Source of the DNA: Crossaster papposus
Lineage: Eukaryota; Echinodermata; Asteroidea; Velatida; Solasteridae
Assembly: GCA_037893245.1 (NCBI GenBank)
Contig: JBAIAA010000669.1
Coordinates: 496,001 to 560,000 of the forward strand
Reading direction: 5' to 3'
DNA: 64,000 nt
In this document: piece by piece, positions 33,178 through 45,658 of the stretch
Layout of the letters: each line of letters begins with the position of its first letter
Numbering within the stretch: the first letter of the stretch is position 1
Notes under the pieces: generated by a model
Seen by the model: only the letters and a program-made list of their open reading frames with translations
Database searches by the model: none
Told to the model about the DNA's origin: nothing
Program-made: the position numbers and the translations under genes

Positions 33178-33416
33178 CCACAGTGGAATTAAGACCCAGA
33201 CATCAGGTCCAAAATTCATTTTGAGATTCAGTTAAAAAAACATTGACTGGAGTCCCAAAAGCAAGTTTTTATTATAGATTTGTTTTTTTGAGATATGTTA
33301 AAAATGGCACTGAGTAAAAAATGGAAAAATATTTACATCTTGTTCAAATATCTGCCAAGGTAAATGAAACATGAATAAGATTAAAACTGCTACAAACTGC
33401 TTACTGGCTGGAATGG

Positions 33417-34090
33417 CCTGAAATGTACAAATCAAATAAGTTAAGAGGGCCTAATATTTTGATCTCAACAAGATCTTCTTCAGAGACAAAATGGCTGTGT
33501 ACAAGATACAAACATACATGTATATAGGGCATGATATATGAGGCACATCATGGTTGGCAAAAGAAACACAAAAGAAAAAGCACAGAGTCCAGTGGAAAAA
33601 TCAACAAAAAGAGGGATTAAAGGGTAAGGCTGAGGGATTAAAGGCTGAGAATTTAAAGGGTAAGGTAAGTGTGGGTAGGATCAAAGACAGACCAAGGGGG
33701 TAAAGGGGTGTGAATTTGGGTGGAGAACAAAAACAGAAGGGGTAAAACCAAAAGGAACGAGGTCCAGGGTAAAGATCAAAGGGAAGAACTAATAAACAAG
33801 TATGACTAGAAGTAATTGGGGGGGGGGGGGGGGGGGGTTGAAAATAGACAGGGAAAATCGGAGGAGTGAGAACAAACAACAAAAGCAAATAAATAAATCT
33901 GAACCAGATGACAAAGTTAATCATTTCCTAGTTAGATATTTAGATATTGAGCCTATGTTGTTGAATAGTCCGAAGACGATTCATCCAAACTTTCTCCCGG
34001 CTGAAGCGGACTGAGTCTTTCCGATGGCCAAGTGATTCTTTGCCCTGTAGAATCATATTAGGAATACAATGGTTAGGCTGGTTGAAGTGA
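33417..34090 (-). mobile_element. Penelope-like element 3' end, copy 1
   Basis: On the minus strand, about 34030-33955 encodes a DSVRLSREKVWMNRLRTI-like tail followed by GLN/RLN and a stop, matching the conserved end (R-x2-RE-x2-W-x3-L-x-T) of the GIY-YIG nuclease domain of Penelope-like elements. The 3' region ends (about 33440-33490) with a hairpin-forming block containing CTGAAGA, AGATCTTGTTGAGATC and AAAA. A G run at about 33819-33838 interrupts the untranslated part. It is a truncated remnant. Confidence 0.7.
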
Positions 34091-36112
34091 TGACCCTAAC
34101 CCCCTTGGCTCTCACAGGAGAAAGTAAACCAAACCATCAATTCTTTTCGTACATTGCGTTATGGGGACAATCCATAGGGTTTGTGTGTTAAGTGAAATAT
34201 GTCTAATCTCAAAATCAGTCAGAACACTCTAAAATTCTAAAATGTTCAGCATCACCCTAATTTGTCCTCTTCTACATGAACTTCCACAACTTCACACAGG
34301 TACTTATTGGTACACTCTACTAAACCTAACTGTACTAAACCTGCCAAACTCTTGAAGTTTGATTGACTTGTTACAGATGAGTCAATATGTATTGTTCAGT
34401 ATGGGATCAGTACAGTGATGACTGTCCAGCGATATACATGTATATGTGCTACGAGTGGGGACCTACAGAGGGGTACATGTTATACACAAGCAGTTTACCA
34501 GAAACTAGCTGTGCCGTGAACAGCCGTGGGTCACCCACTAATACATGCCTGTGCACCCCCCAAAACTCCAACATTTGTACAAGTCTCATTCATTTCTGTC
34601 CTGAACCTGACTGAATTTAACAGGGTCGATCTCCCTAGCTTTTTGGTACTGAGTCAAACAAAGCCCAACAACAAGTTGCTATGATTTGGTACCAGACCTG
34701 CCAAAATCTAGCAAAACCTGCAGTTGGAGTTTGATGGGTTTGGGTATATTGCTTTTAATATACCTATTTTACAACCCTTCGAATGGTGTAAAGTATGATA
34801 TGGACCAAGGAATTTATGATACTTTATCAAAAAATTGAAAACATCGACTAACATGGTACAAAATGCATTAGTTTTTAAACATTTACGGTTGCACATTTTA
34901 ACGTGTACCTCTAATACCCACGGCAAAATGTCATAAATTTGTAATATATCGAATGACTAAATATCCTTGCCATTATTAAATGCCGGTAAATTAGCGTAGA
35001 TATCCCTTTTGCCCGTAAAAGTCGAATTTGTGGTAAGGGTGTTTTCAACAAAAATATTGTCCAGCGCGCCAAATAGCGCCCTCTGTTGATAGGCATAGTC
35101 AGCGCGCGATTAAGCAATGCAACGTATATTCTTACCAAGTGGTTTGTACGACGTCATTCATTTGCGACGCATGTGAATTACCGTGTGCCTTTATAAGCGC
35201 ATGCCTTTATAAGCGCATCGAATATAGGGTGGGTTGTTGAAACTCTCTGAAAAAGCAATACCTGTAAAACAAACTAGGTTAAACAAAATTAAGACGATCG
35301 ACACGAGTATTTAACTTTATTACGACAGCGTTCAGAGCCAAACAAAAAGTAAACACCATTTCAACCAGCCAGACGTGTTTTCCCCCAGGGATACTTTCAA
35401 TGACTGCTTTTATTTATCATAATGTCCAGCCAGGGACTGACAACGATGTGAAGCGGGCATCTGAATGACTTTAATGTAAACATTATTATTATTATTTCCC
35501 GATGTGTGACCTCTCTGAAACCAATCTGTGGACGGTTGCCGGTTCCCTTATGACAAAGACTCCTCCATTGTGAACGGTCTCGCTTTTATTTCATTTCTGT
35601 TCCATTGCGAATGGTCTTAACATTCAGATGGAACAGTGAAGCACGCCACCCTCTAATGAGGAGATCTGGAATAAATACCTAAAGAGAAGATAGGTTGACT
35701 GCAACAAGAGGCCGGACTGTAGCTAGATAAATTATAACGGACTACATAAGCAACAGATGGTTAGTATTAAATGCACAAATTGGCACAAGAGGGCGCTATG
35801 CAGAAAAAAAGCGCCCTCTTTCAAATGTATTTTTTTTGTTTTTGTCAATTACGGTGAGTAACGTTTTTAGAAAACTTTCAACCTTGTTTTCCGTACCCAG
35901 CGATTTTGTTTAAACATACTTGATATTGTTAATTTTTTTTATTTTTGACTGTTCATTGTCCTGAAATTCACTGATGTCTGGGTCACAAATTGGTTTTAAA
36001 CCACTGTGCCCTCCATTTTACAGCTCCATGCCCCTCCTCAACATAACCATCCTGACCCAGTATTCCTGAATGTAATAGTCGAAACGGATTTTGTTTCTTT
36101 CTTTTCCCTGAA
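34091..36112. other. 5' flank B of gene 4
   Basis: No gene is seen. It is collinear with 59235-61470 and 11030-12520. A small palindrome near 35785 (AAGAGGGCGCTATGCAG ... AAAAGCGCCCTCTT) is also present near 61172. A pyrimidine tract ending CCTGAAG at 36107-36113 may be a 3' splice site for a 5'UTR intron of gene 4. Confidence 0.65.
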
Positions 36113-36132
36113 GTATACACTTCATGATCAGG

Positions 36133-38034
36133 ATGGCGGAGGCTGCAGCCCGAACCGTGTTGGACACAATTAGCCAGGGGCACCTGGAATGTCCGATCTG
36201 CTGCTGCCGATTCAAGGATCCTAAGATGCTAGACTGTCTTCATAGCTTCTGCCTGAACTGTCTGGGAGAGATGGTGAGCAAAGAGACGACGAAGATAACA
36301 TGTCCAGTCTGCAGGAGAGAGACGGTCGTGACTGACGACGGGGTGCAGAGTCTGTCTTCTAGCTTCTTTCTGATATCTCTTGTCGATGAGATAAACAAGC
36401 AAGAGCAGTTATTAGAAAAGATAACTACTACTAGTGCGACTTGTGAATCATGTGAAGAAGAACATGAGGCCGTGTCGAGATGCCTTGACTGCAAGGAGAA
36501 CATCTGCAAGAAATGCCAAAAGGCGCACCGACGCTTGAAGTCCACCAAAGACCATCGCATCATTCAAGCGGAAGACTTCGACAAACCGAGGGCTTCACCA
36601 ACAGATGCTACTAAGACTGCCACACCAAAATGTAGAAAACATAGTGATCACGCCATATGCTTTCACTGTGAAACTTGTGATGTGTTGATTTGCGCCATGT
36701 GTGCTGCAACTGAGCACCGAACATCGGAACATAAGTTCATTGGTATCGGTGACGCCATCGAATCATTCCGTGAGGGTGTCAAGGACATATTGCAAATGTT
36801 CCAGAAAAGCAAAGAGCAATTTGCATCGAACGAAGACTCCATCAAACATGCACGGAATAGATTGCAAACGAAACTGGCTCAGGCTTGCAGTGATATTACT
36901 TCAAAAACGGAGGAAGAAATTGCTAAAATCAGAAGCAAAGCAAAGGTTATCACCGAACAAGTCAACAAAATCGGCCAGGAGAGAAACATCGAGTACGAAA
37001 AGGCGCTAATGCGCAACCGTGACCAGATTGAACGCGCAGATCAGATCGTCGCGGCCGTAAACGACTTGATGAGTCAAGTCGATGATTTCGAGCTCTTTGA
37101 ACTCAAACCGAAGGTGATGCACAATTTGGAATTCCAGAAGGAGCTCAAGTGCGAACCGGCAAAGTTGGATCTTTCGTTTATTGGCGTCAAATGTCAAGAT
37201 GTCGTCAGTGAAAAGGATTTTGGGAAGATATTGCTCAAAGAGAAGTGGCAGGTAAAGGAAGAGTTCGGCAAGGAAGGAAACGGTGACGGGGAATTCCAAT
37301 TAGCCGGAAATGTTGCATGTTTTAGCAACGGGGACATTGCTGTGACAGACACAACACTGAAAGGACTATCGCTATTTACCTCCACTGGACGTTTCAAAAC
37401 TTCGGCCGCTCAAAGCGGTCTTCAGCTGGACGCTCCCCGGGGCGTTGCTGTGACCTCAAATGATCTGCTTTTTGTCACGGACACAAATAAAGTGAAGGTT
37501 TTTGACGGCAATCTTCAGTTGATTCGCGAATTCACACCATCTAAGGAAGAATCAAGTCAGTTAACCGCTATTGCGATAGACGCAGCTGAAGAACGACTAG
37601 CTGTGGCTGATTGGTGCAGGAAAGTTGTTTATGTGCATTTGCTTGATGGCTCGTTAGTAGCGACTATTCCAAATGAAAATGTGGAATTGTTTTTAGCGAT
37701 GGATAATATGGATCGCCTGTTCATTCCTAACTTCACAAATAAAACCCTGTCCTGCGTAGACCTCATGGGCAATGAGGTGTTTAGTATCAAGACACTTGTG
37801 GACAAAACTCCTGCGAGTCCCTACGGGATCCTTTGTGACAGTCACGGCTACTTTAATGTAATTGTTCATCAAAATGAAAGGGGAAACTTTAAAATACAGC
37901 AGTACGACCCAAATGGATCACTGGTAGGAACTGTTGCAGAAAAGCTGTACAATCCGATACAAATGGCCCATACACCCACTGGTGACATGGTTGTTACAGA
38001 CGTAAATTCCATCAAGATCTTGCAGCGGATGTGA
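36133..38034 (+). CDS. TRIM-NHL protein, gene 4 (intact)
   Basis: The only standard-length intact copy, 633 aa. RING C3HC4: C20, C23, C35, H37, C40, C43, C57, C60. B-box 1: C104, C107, C117, C120, C125, C128, H132, H141. B-box 2: C167, H170, C179, C182, C187, C190, H195, H200. A coiled coil covers about 205-320, and a linker of about 60 residues with no filamin domain leads to six NHL blades (about 385-633), ending KILQRM. The family acts as cytoplasmic E3 ubiquitin ligases that dimerise through the coiled coil, with the NHL propeller binding protein or RNA. The target here is unknown. ATG 36133 is preferred over ATG 36124 because all paralogues align from MAEAAA. Compared with genes 2, 3 and 7 it lacks three residues (ERA) before the last RING Cys pair, so spacing there is shorter but all zinc ligands are kept. 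Confidence 0.93.
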   Translation: MAEAAARTVLDTISQGHLECPICCCRFKDPKMLDCLHSFCLNCLGEMVSKETTKITCPVCRRETVVTDDGVQSLSSSFFLISLVDEINKQEQLLEKITTTSATCESCEEEHEAVSRCLDCKENICKKCQKAHRRLKSTKDHRIIQAEDFDKPRASPTDATKTATPKCRKHSDHAICFHCETCDVLICAMCAATEHRTSEHKFIGIGDAIESFREGVKDILQMFQKSKEQFASNEDSIKHARNRLQTKLAQACSDITSKTEEEIAKIRSKAKVITEQVNKIGQERNIEYEKALMRNRDQIERADQIVAAVNDLMSQVDDFELFELKPKVMHNLEFQKELKCEPAKLDLSFIGVKCQDVVSEKDFGKILLKEKWQVKEEFGKEGNGDGEFQLAGNVACFSNGDIAVTDTTLKGLSLFTSTGRFKTSAAQSGLQLDAPRGVAVTSNDLLFVTDTNKVKVFDGNLQLIREFTPSKEESSQLTAIAIDAAEERLAVADWCRKVVYVHLLDGSLVATIPNENVELFLAMDNMDRLFIPNFTNKTLSCVDLMGNEVFSIKTLVDKTPASPYGILCDSHGYFNVIVHQNERGNFKIQQYDPNGSLVGTVAEKLYNPIQMAHTPTGDMVVTDVNSIKILQRM

Positions 38035-39200
38035 ATTGCCTGCTAGGCGCTGCTGCCTACTTGAACCAAGTTGCACCTGATATGAGGCCCGTGCACAAGT
38101 ACCCCCTCATATCATACATATTATCGGATTTCAATTTATGTGCCTGGTTCCTGGGAAAATACATTCATACACGGACATCACTTGACACCCAGTGCACAAA
38201 CACTATGAGACTTGTCTGAAAAAGAAAATTCTCAGTAAATGCTTTGATATTTTCTGAGCTAAATTTGACTTTTTAGGATATGTTATTGCTTTCTGATCAA
38301 TAACTGATAGGTCGAAGTAGATTTTGTATAGTGATTTCCCCTTTTATAGATTTGGCTGATAGGTCAAAGTAGAAAACAATTAGTGATGTACGTGTACTGG
38401 ACTTATGTCCAGTTCTCGCTATACTATTTCTAATGAAAAGGCAATTGTGAAAGACAGCGAATAAAGAAATCGGCCATCAGAAAGCAATAACATATCCTAA
38501 AAAGTCAAATTTAACTCCGAAAATATCAAAGCATGTTTTTTTTACACAAGGCTCATAGATTTGTTTTCACTCTTCTACAAATATAGGTATTTAGTTTTTC
38601 TAATAGTGCGCCTCGCTTGTAGTTTAAAAAAAAAGACATATTTTTCCTGCAGTGGTATTTAGTTGAAGACATTAGTGAAGAAATGCCGTCTTTGTAAAAT
38701 TGTGCTTCTCAAATTTATGACAATAACAAACTTTGTGGTATGGTAACTTTGATTGCAGTAGTTGTTGTTGAGGTATACAGGGCGAGGCCAAAGAAAGTGA
38801 CTGGTTTAGATGTATATTCATAATCGTTTCATGTCATGATGAAGTCACAGGTTTCCCAGAAATGATTTAAATATTTGAATACGAAAGATCTAATACGATT
38901 ATTAACCTAGGTTTGCAAAAAATCTGAATTTTTGTGTGGAATTGTTTGAATAAATAACACATTATGACCAAGAACGTGCATTTTTTGACTAAACAGCCCA
39001 AATTGACATACTACAAATGTTCTCAGTTCTGAATGGTCACTTGCTGCGTAATGAGATCAGTAAATTGTCTGTAAATAAACAACACTTTGTATGTGTTTAA
39101 TGTATATTTACACAAAATGTTGTATTTTAAGAAAGTGTTTTTGTAAATTTATATCCTCTTTGTATACATTAACGCTACACAACACGAAAACTATTATTCG
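38035..39200. other. 3' flank B of gene 4
   Basis: No gene is seen. It is collinear with the 3' flank of gene 2 (14450-15560) and gene 5 (45659-46560): CTTGACACCCAGTGCACAAA, TTTTCTGAGCTAAATTTGAC, CATGATGAAGTCACAG and AACAACACTTTGTATGTGTT. Relative to gene 2 it contains a short internal duplication of GATAGGTC(G/A)AAGTAGA near 38310-38370. Confidence 0.65.
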
Positions 39201-41300
39201 TTGTAGGATATTTTCAAGGTCGCAGTACCGTTATTTTACATTCAAAATTTGTTAAACTAAAATACGGCGATGGTTTGCTACTTTACAGGTGAAAACCCCC
39301 GTTATTTAACCCCAAACTATACAGTGTACCTTGCCAGAATCGCAAGCCAGCCGGCAATCGTTGGAAATATCTTACTATTTTCAAACACTGTCTCCAATTT
39401 ATAAAATTTAGTGAGTCCTCATTTTATTTGCAATACTGTTACACATCCGTAAATGTGTGCCAGCCAACTAGAGTCTGGTTTCCTTACCTGATAAATCTCC
39501 AAGGTCTATAAATTGCTCTGTTTTGTTTGAATGAAGTCGGGGAACCAGACTGCAAAACAACATTAACGTTCTTGGTTTTCCAGCATCTATGGTCAGCGTC
39601 ACGATATTTACTATACGAACCATCTAACCCATCCAATTTAGAAAATTACAGCAAAAGCAAATGGTTTATTAAGAGGTTATATTTTCGTAACGCAATAGAT
39701 TCATTTGAAAATCTAAAAAAATATCACAATTTTGAAAATTTATTAAAAAAAACAACGTACACGACGGCTGTTTTTAAACTTTATTTTCACTTTATTGTAT
39801 TTAAAAATCAACTCTAAATTGTTATTAGCTCTTATTTTGTTGAGAAGCATCAAGTTGTAAATAGTAATTTGTTATCACCAGCTCATTTCAATTTCAGATT
39901 ATTAAGTTGAAACAAATTGTTCTACACCTTTTTTTACCTGTAACACGTCTCTTTTCTAAAGTAAAGAGGAGAGATGCTTTGCCAGAAAAAGCTATTATTC
40001 AAAATAAATACACCTCGATTTCAAATGAAATCTGTGAATATTTATTATTATTCTTTCTTGCACACATGAAGACATATGTAAAGTCCATTGTGAACTTCCC
40101 TATAGTTTTACGTGGTAGACCAGTCGTTTAACATTTGATTAGAGAGTTAAAAATAGCAACTGGGTTTTCCCATGCATGGAGCTGTTGTGTAGTTAATATG
40201 TTAATATCTTACCAGTATACTCGTCGGACGTTGCACATTGTTATGAGTTACCCAACGTATTATGTTAATGATTCACTTGATATACAATCACCTGATGTAC
40301 ACGTAGGAACCTATTGTCTATTATAAGAAGGCCCTGTTGGTTCTCGGGCGTGAGGCCCTATTCAAACGCTGCGCAGTTGTTGCACAAATTCACAGATAAA
40401 TGGCGTCTACAGAAGTTGGCCTATACCTTCAACTTGAATAATGAGAATTTATGTGTTAATATTTTGTGCGACACAAACCTTTCACCCCCTCGATGTTGAG
40501 TGCAGCAGTACTACTAATTTACTACCAGTACGAGGCTTGATCACACTTTTAGCCGTTCGAAGTAGTTTTGCCATTCTTCAGTTCACCGCGGGATTTCTGG
40601 TGTTAAATATTTGTGGTTGAAGACCCCATCCAACTGGCGAATCAGTTTAAAAAGGTGAGTACATTGTACATGTTGAATAGATTCAATGTATTTGATTTGT
40701 TTATTAAAGTGAAATAGCTTGGTAAACATGCCTGATATCCGTTAGAACGATTAGCTTTTGGGTGGTTGTATTTACATGTACATGTACAATGCACTGTTGG
40801 TAGAACAAACTATGGGCCAGATTAATGGATCCTGAATCTGAACGTACCCATATAATTGCTCTACCCATTTCAGGGTAAAAATGTCACTTTCTCAGTCGAA
40901 AAGAAATACCAAGAAAAATGTAACTTTTGTTTACTCGGAAAAGTTTAATTTTGACCATGGAAATCAAAGGAGCAAATCTAATTTCAGATTCAGTCCATAG
41001 TGTGCACTGTAGTCCTACGAATAGGTTAATAAAGTCACACTGGAATGCTGTACCCATTTCTGGGGGAAAATGACACTTTCTCTGTCATTTTGACCAAGAA
41101 AATTGTCGGTTTCTCGGTCGGTCAAAATAAACAAGAAAAAGTTCATAAGTATTGAACATAATCATATTTTGCTTTTCACTGAAGAGAGTGGGAGATAGTT
41201 CATGTTTCATGACAATGAATTTTTGGGGCATCTCTTTTGAGTGAAAAGTAGTCTATCTCTGTAAAGGAAGCATCGATCACACCCTTTGCAAACAAAAATA
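39201..41300. repeat. Spacer with module C, copy 4
   Basis: No supported gene. It is collinear with 15600-17250, with module C landmarks at about 39890-40720 and the empty site TGGTTGAAGACCCCATCC at 40613. From 40860 it carries CACTTTCTC/GAGAAAATG palindromes. The last 200 bases (41100-41300) are not recognised. Confidence 0.6.
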
Positions 41301-41627
41301 TTGGTCAATCTGTATGAAGGTAGTGTACACCATTTGCAAATATCAATGACTGAATAACCGCCTTTATTAAGCATCCTGTGAAATCACAGCATCTGATGTG
41401 CTGCGGTTTTCGAGAAAAGTGGAATTTTGTATCAATTTCCAACGATTGCCGGCCAGACTGGCCCCAGACGATTGGAACCAGACTACAAAACAGCATTACT
41501 GTTCTTGGTTTTCCTGCATCTATGAACACCAAATTTATAAAACAGGTCAGCATCACAATTTTACTGTACAAACCTTTTAACCCATCAATTTTTGAAAATT
41601 ATAGCAAAAGCAAAAGGTGTGTACTAC
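41301..41627. other. Partial duplicate of the spacer start
   Basis: GAACCAGACTACAAAACAGC, TTCTTGGTTTTCCTGCATCT and GAAAATTATAGCAAAAGCAA match 39540-39660 and 15905-16020, marking the start of a further truncated spacer copy. Short open frames are unsupported. Confidence 0.55.
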
Positions 41628-42659
41628 CTACACTGTTAAAAAAATATATGTTAATTAACAGTACATTCTATTGTCAATTGGCATTACAGTAGTTACTGTT
41701 TTTTAACAGTACATTCTACTGTTGTTTTTATCTCTGTTTATTAACAGAGATTCTACTGTACAGTATTGGGTACTGTACACCTACAGTGATTCCCCTGTTT
41801 TGCAACAGTGATTAACCCGTTGTTGTTTTGTTAATATAACAGCAAGTTTTATGTCAAAGTTTTGTCCAAAAACAAACGCTCCTGTTGAAGTACAGTTTTC
41901 TGTTACGCGTATTGCGGCAATTTACATCGATGAATGAAGTGGGAATGGTAACCATACCTATTATAAGTAACTAGTTATTACACATTACACAATACTACAT
42001 GTATTACGTATACAGATAAATGCTACGATAACCTACTAAACACTTTAACCACTGTCGTGAGTTACTTTTATATTCAGCTTTTCCCGCAATGATGAAGTCA
42101 CGCTTTCAAATGAATAATTTCAATATTTCAATGCGGAGGGAGATGGGATGCAATTCTTCAGCTTTATTTGTTAAAAATCTAAATTGTATCAGGGAATTGC
42201 TTTAATAATTACACAAAGTGGTCAAAAAAGTGTGTTTTGTGGTAAAACAACACAGTTTAACATGACTTTTGTGAACACTAATTTCCTCACTTCTGATTGG
42301 TCAGTTACTGCGTAATGAGATTCGTGTAGGAGAACAGTAGATTCTCTGTAGATAAATACTTCGTTGTCGTTGCTGTATATTTACAGCAAAATGTGTTGTT
42401 ATAAAACAGTAATGTTGATGTGTCTTAACATAACGGAAGAAAATGCTTGTTCAAAAGATGATGTTTCTTGTTCCAGTACAAAACTTTAATTTAACAGCGA
42501 ACATTCTGTAACCAAACAGAGAAATTCAGAAAAATGTACATAGACAGTACTAGTTTTGTTTATATGCAAAGAAATCCCAAAACAGTAATATCTACTGTTA
42601 TATATTGACATTTTCAACAAAAAAACAACTGTGAAGTTACACAATTTTTAACAGTGTAG
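41628..42659. mobile_element. 1,032-bp element with CTACACTGTTAAAAA TIRs
   Basis: Perfect 15-bp terminal inverted repeats (CTACACTGTTAAAAA at 41628 and TTTTTAACAGTGTAG ending 42659). The uninterrupted paralogue at about 16030-16060 reads TACTACATTTAAGAGGTTATATTTCC, and here TACTAC and GGTTATATTTCC flank the element. Subterminal AACAGTA/TACTGTT motifs are frequent. The interior is related to 25341-25973. It is non-coding. Confidence 0.88.
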
Positions 42660-43500
42660 GTTATATTTCCAAAACGCGATAGATCCTTTTGAAAAACTGA
42701 AAAATCCTAACGGTTTTGAAACTTTAATAAATAAAACAACGTACATGACGGCTGTTTTTTAACTTCATTTTCTCTTTATTGTATTTTAACTCTTCAATCT
42801 TATTAGCATTTTTTTAAAAGAAGCATCCAGTTGTAAATAATAATTGGTTATCACAAACTGATTTCAATTTCCGATTATAACATTTAAACAGATTTGTCTA
42901 CACCCATTTCTACCTGTGACACGTCTCTTTTCAGAAGTGGAGAAGGGTTTGCCATCAAAAGCTATTATCCAAAATAAATACTGCTCGATTGCAAATGAAT
43001 TAGTGAATATTTCATAAAATAATAATAATTTTTGTTCTGCCTACATGGAGACATATGTAATGTCCATTACCAACTTCCGTAGTTTTACGCGTAAGGCCAA
43101 TCATCTGAACTTTCAACTAGAGCGTTAAAAATAGCAACTTGGTTTTCCCATGAAGCTATAAAAAGGTTTTCCCTCCTCAAACGCTGCGCAGTTATTGCAC
43201 AAATACACAGATAAATGGTGTCTACGGCCTGGCCTTCAAAAAATGTCTCAAAAGTGTCAATTTTGACCATTGGAGCAAATATAGTTTCAGGTTCAGACTC
43301 TAGTGTTTACTGTAGCCCTACGACTAGGTTGATAAAGTCAAAAAACACCTGTGACTTGAATTGATTTGATCATAACTAGAGGCCCGTAACTATACACAAT
43401 CGCCATTTCCGCATACTATGCTCTTTCTCGGTTACTCGGAAAGTTTCATTTTGACCATGAACAATATAATTATTCAGTCTACAATATAATTATTCAAATT
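42660..43500. repeat. Module C spacer, copy 5 (short)
   Basis: It continues the interrupted spacer: ACGCGATAGATCC, TGATTTCAATTTCCGATTAT (42861), AAAAGCTATTATCCAAAATA (42956), AACTTCCGTAGTTTTACGCG (43071). The later C-module part is missing; a gene-1-like 5' flank joins from about 43240 (CATAACTAGAGGCCCGTAAC at 43371 matches 477). No gene is seen. Confidence 0.62.
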
Positions 43501-43643
43501 AAACAGGGCTGTATTAATTGACTCTTTTTTGTCTATCATCTTGTCGTTATTACAGGCGTCAAGATAAGATAAGATATACTGGCAACAACAAGACACAAGA
43601 CAAGAGCCAATTACAGATCTATTAGTAGGATAAGTGTTCACCC
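43501..43643. mobile_element. Palindromic MITE, copy e
   Basis: AGGGCTGTATTAATTGACTC at the left pairs with GAGCCAATTACAGATCT at the right, and CTTGTCGTTATTACAGGCGTCAAGA forms the centre. The outermost left CCCTACAAAT is degraded. It ends about 105 bases before the ATG of gene 5. Confidence 0.78.
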
Positions 43644-43747
43644 TTCTCTATTATTTGGCTCTATGCCAACATAAACCCCTACATGTCGCACACTTTGAGT
43701 ATTCCTAACTTTTTTGGGTTTTTTTTCGTTATAGGATCATAATCACG

Positions 43748-45658
43748 ATGGCGGAGGCTGCAGCCCGAACCGTGTTGGACACAATTAGCCAGGGGCATCT
43801 GGAATGTCCAATCTGCTGCGATCGATTCAAGGATCCTAAGATATTAGACTGTCTCCATAGCTTCTGCCTGAACTGTCTGGGAGAGATGGTGAGCAAAGAT
43901 ACGTCAGAGAGGGCAAAGATAACATGTCCAGTCTGCAGGAGAGAGACGGTCGTTCCTAAGGAAGGAGTGCAGACTCTGTCTTCTAGCTTCTTTCTGATAT
44001 CTCTTGTCGATGAGATAAACAAACAATAGCAGTTATTAGGAAAGGTAACTACTACTAGTGCGACTTGTGAATCCTGCGAAGAAGGAAACGAGGCCGTGTC
44101 AAGATGCCTCGACTGCAAGAAGAACATCTGTAAGGAATGTCAAGAGGCGCACCGACGCTTGAAGTCCACCAAAGACCATCGCATCATTCAAGCGGAAGAC
44201 TTGGACAAACCGAGGGCTTCAACATATGCTACTAAGACTGCCACACCAAAATGTCGAAAACATAGTGATCAAGCCATATGCTTTCACTGTGAGACTTGTG
44301 ATGTGTTGATTTGCGGCATGTGTGTTGCAACTGAGCACCGAACAGCTGCTGAACATAAGTTAATTGATATCGGTGACACCATCAAATCATTCCGTGAGAG
44401 TGTCAATAACATATTGCAACAGTTCCAGAAAAGCAAAGAGCAATTTGCATCAAACGAAGACTCTATCAAACATGCACGAAATAGATTGCAAACAAAACTG
44501 GCTCGGGCTTGCAGTGACATTTCTGCAAAAGCGGAGGCAGAAATTGCTAAAATCAGAAGCAAAGCAAAGGTAATCACCGAACAAGTCAGCACAATTTGTC
44601 GGGAGAGAGACAGCGAGTACGAAAAGGCGCTCATGCGCAACCGTGACCAGATGAAACGCGCAGATCAGGTTGTCACGGCTGTAAACGACTTGATGAGTCA
44701 AGTCGATGATTTCGAGCTCTTGGAACTCAAACCGAAGGTGATGCACAACTTGGAATTCCAGAAGGAGCTAAAGTGCGAACCGGCAAAGGTGGATCTTTCG
44801 TTCATTGGGGTCAAATGTCAAGATGTCGTCAGTGGAAAGGATCTTGGGAAGATATTGCTCAAAGAGAAGTGGCAGGTGAAGGAAGAGTTCGGCAAGGAAG
44901 GTAACAGTGATGGGGAATTCCAATTCGCCAGAGGTGTTGCATGTTTCAGCAACGGCGACATTGCTGTGACAGACAAAGAGCTGAATCGACTATCGATATT
45001 TACCTCCACTGGACGTTTTAAAACTTCGACTGCTCATAGCGGTCATCAGCTTGACGCTCTTCGGGGCATTGCTGTCACCTCGGACGATCTGCTTTTTGTT
45101 ACTGACAAAAAGAAAGTGAAGGTTTTTGACGACAATCTTCAGTTGATTCGCGAATTCACACCATCTAAGGAAGAATCAAGTCAGTTAACTGCTATTGCGC
45201 TAGACGCAGCTGGAGAACGACTGGCTGTGGCTGACTCGGGCAGGAAAGTTGTTTATGTGCATTTGCTGGATGGCTCGTGAGTAGCAACCATTCCAAATGA
45301 AAATGTGACACATTATTTAGCGATGGATAATATGGATCGCCTGTTAATTTCTAACTACGCAAACAATACCCTCTCCTGCGTAGACCTCGGGGGCAATGCG
45401 GTGTTCAGTATCAAGACACTTGTGGACCAAAAACCTGCGAATCCTACCGAGATCCTTTGTGACAGTCACGGCTACTTTAATGTAATTGTTCATCAAAATG
45501 AAAGGGGGAACTTAAAAATACAGCAGTACGACCCAAATGGATCACTGGTAGGAACTTTAGCAGAAAAGCTGTACAATCGGATAGAAATGGCCTATACACC
45601 CACTGGCGATATGGTTGTTACAGACGTACATTCCATCAAGATCTTGCAGCGGATGTGA
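43748..45658 (+). pseudogene. TRIM-NHL gene 5, two in-frame stop codons
   Basis: Full-length collinear homologue with no frameshift: 636 codons from ATG 43748 to TGA 45658. Two sense codons are changed to stops. TAG at 44027-44029 (codon 94; GAG in the others) lies after the RING and before B-box 1. TGA at 45278-45280 (codon 511; TTA in the others) lies in NHL blade 3. All zinc ligands and the QRM end are present. Without readthrough the product is a 93-aa RING-only fragment. A likely 3' splice site (TTTTTTTTCGTTATAG, AG at 43733-43734) precedes the ATG. The 5' flank is type A and the 3' flank type B, unlike any other copy. Both lesions are single substitutions, so simple indel-type sequencing error is unlikely. 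Confidence 0.9.

Noticed and set aside
33801-33840. G run as a designed or functional G-quadruplex element
   Set aside because: The homologous site at 58848-58861 has a shorter run, so it is most simply a variable homopolymer in a Penelope remnant.
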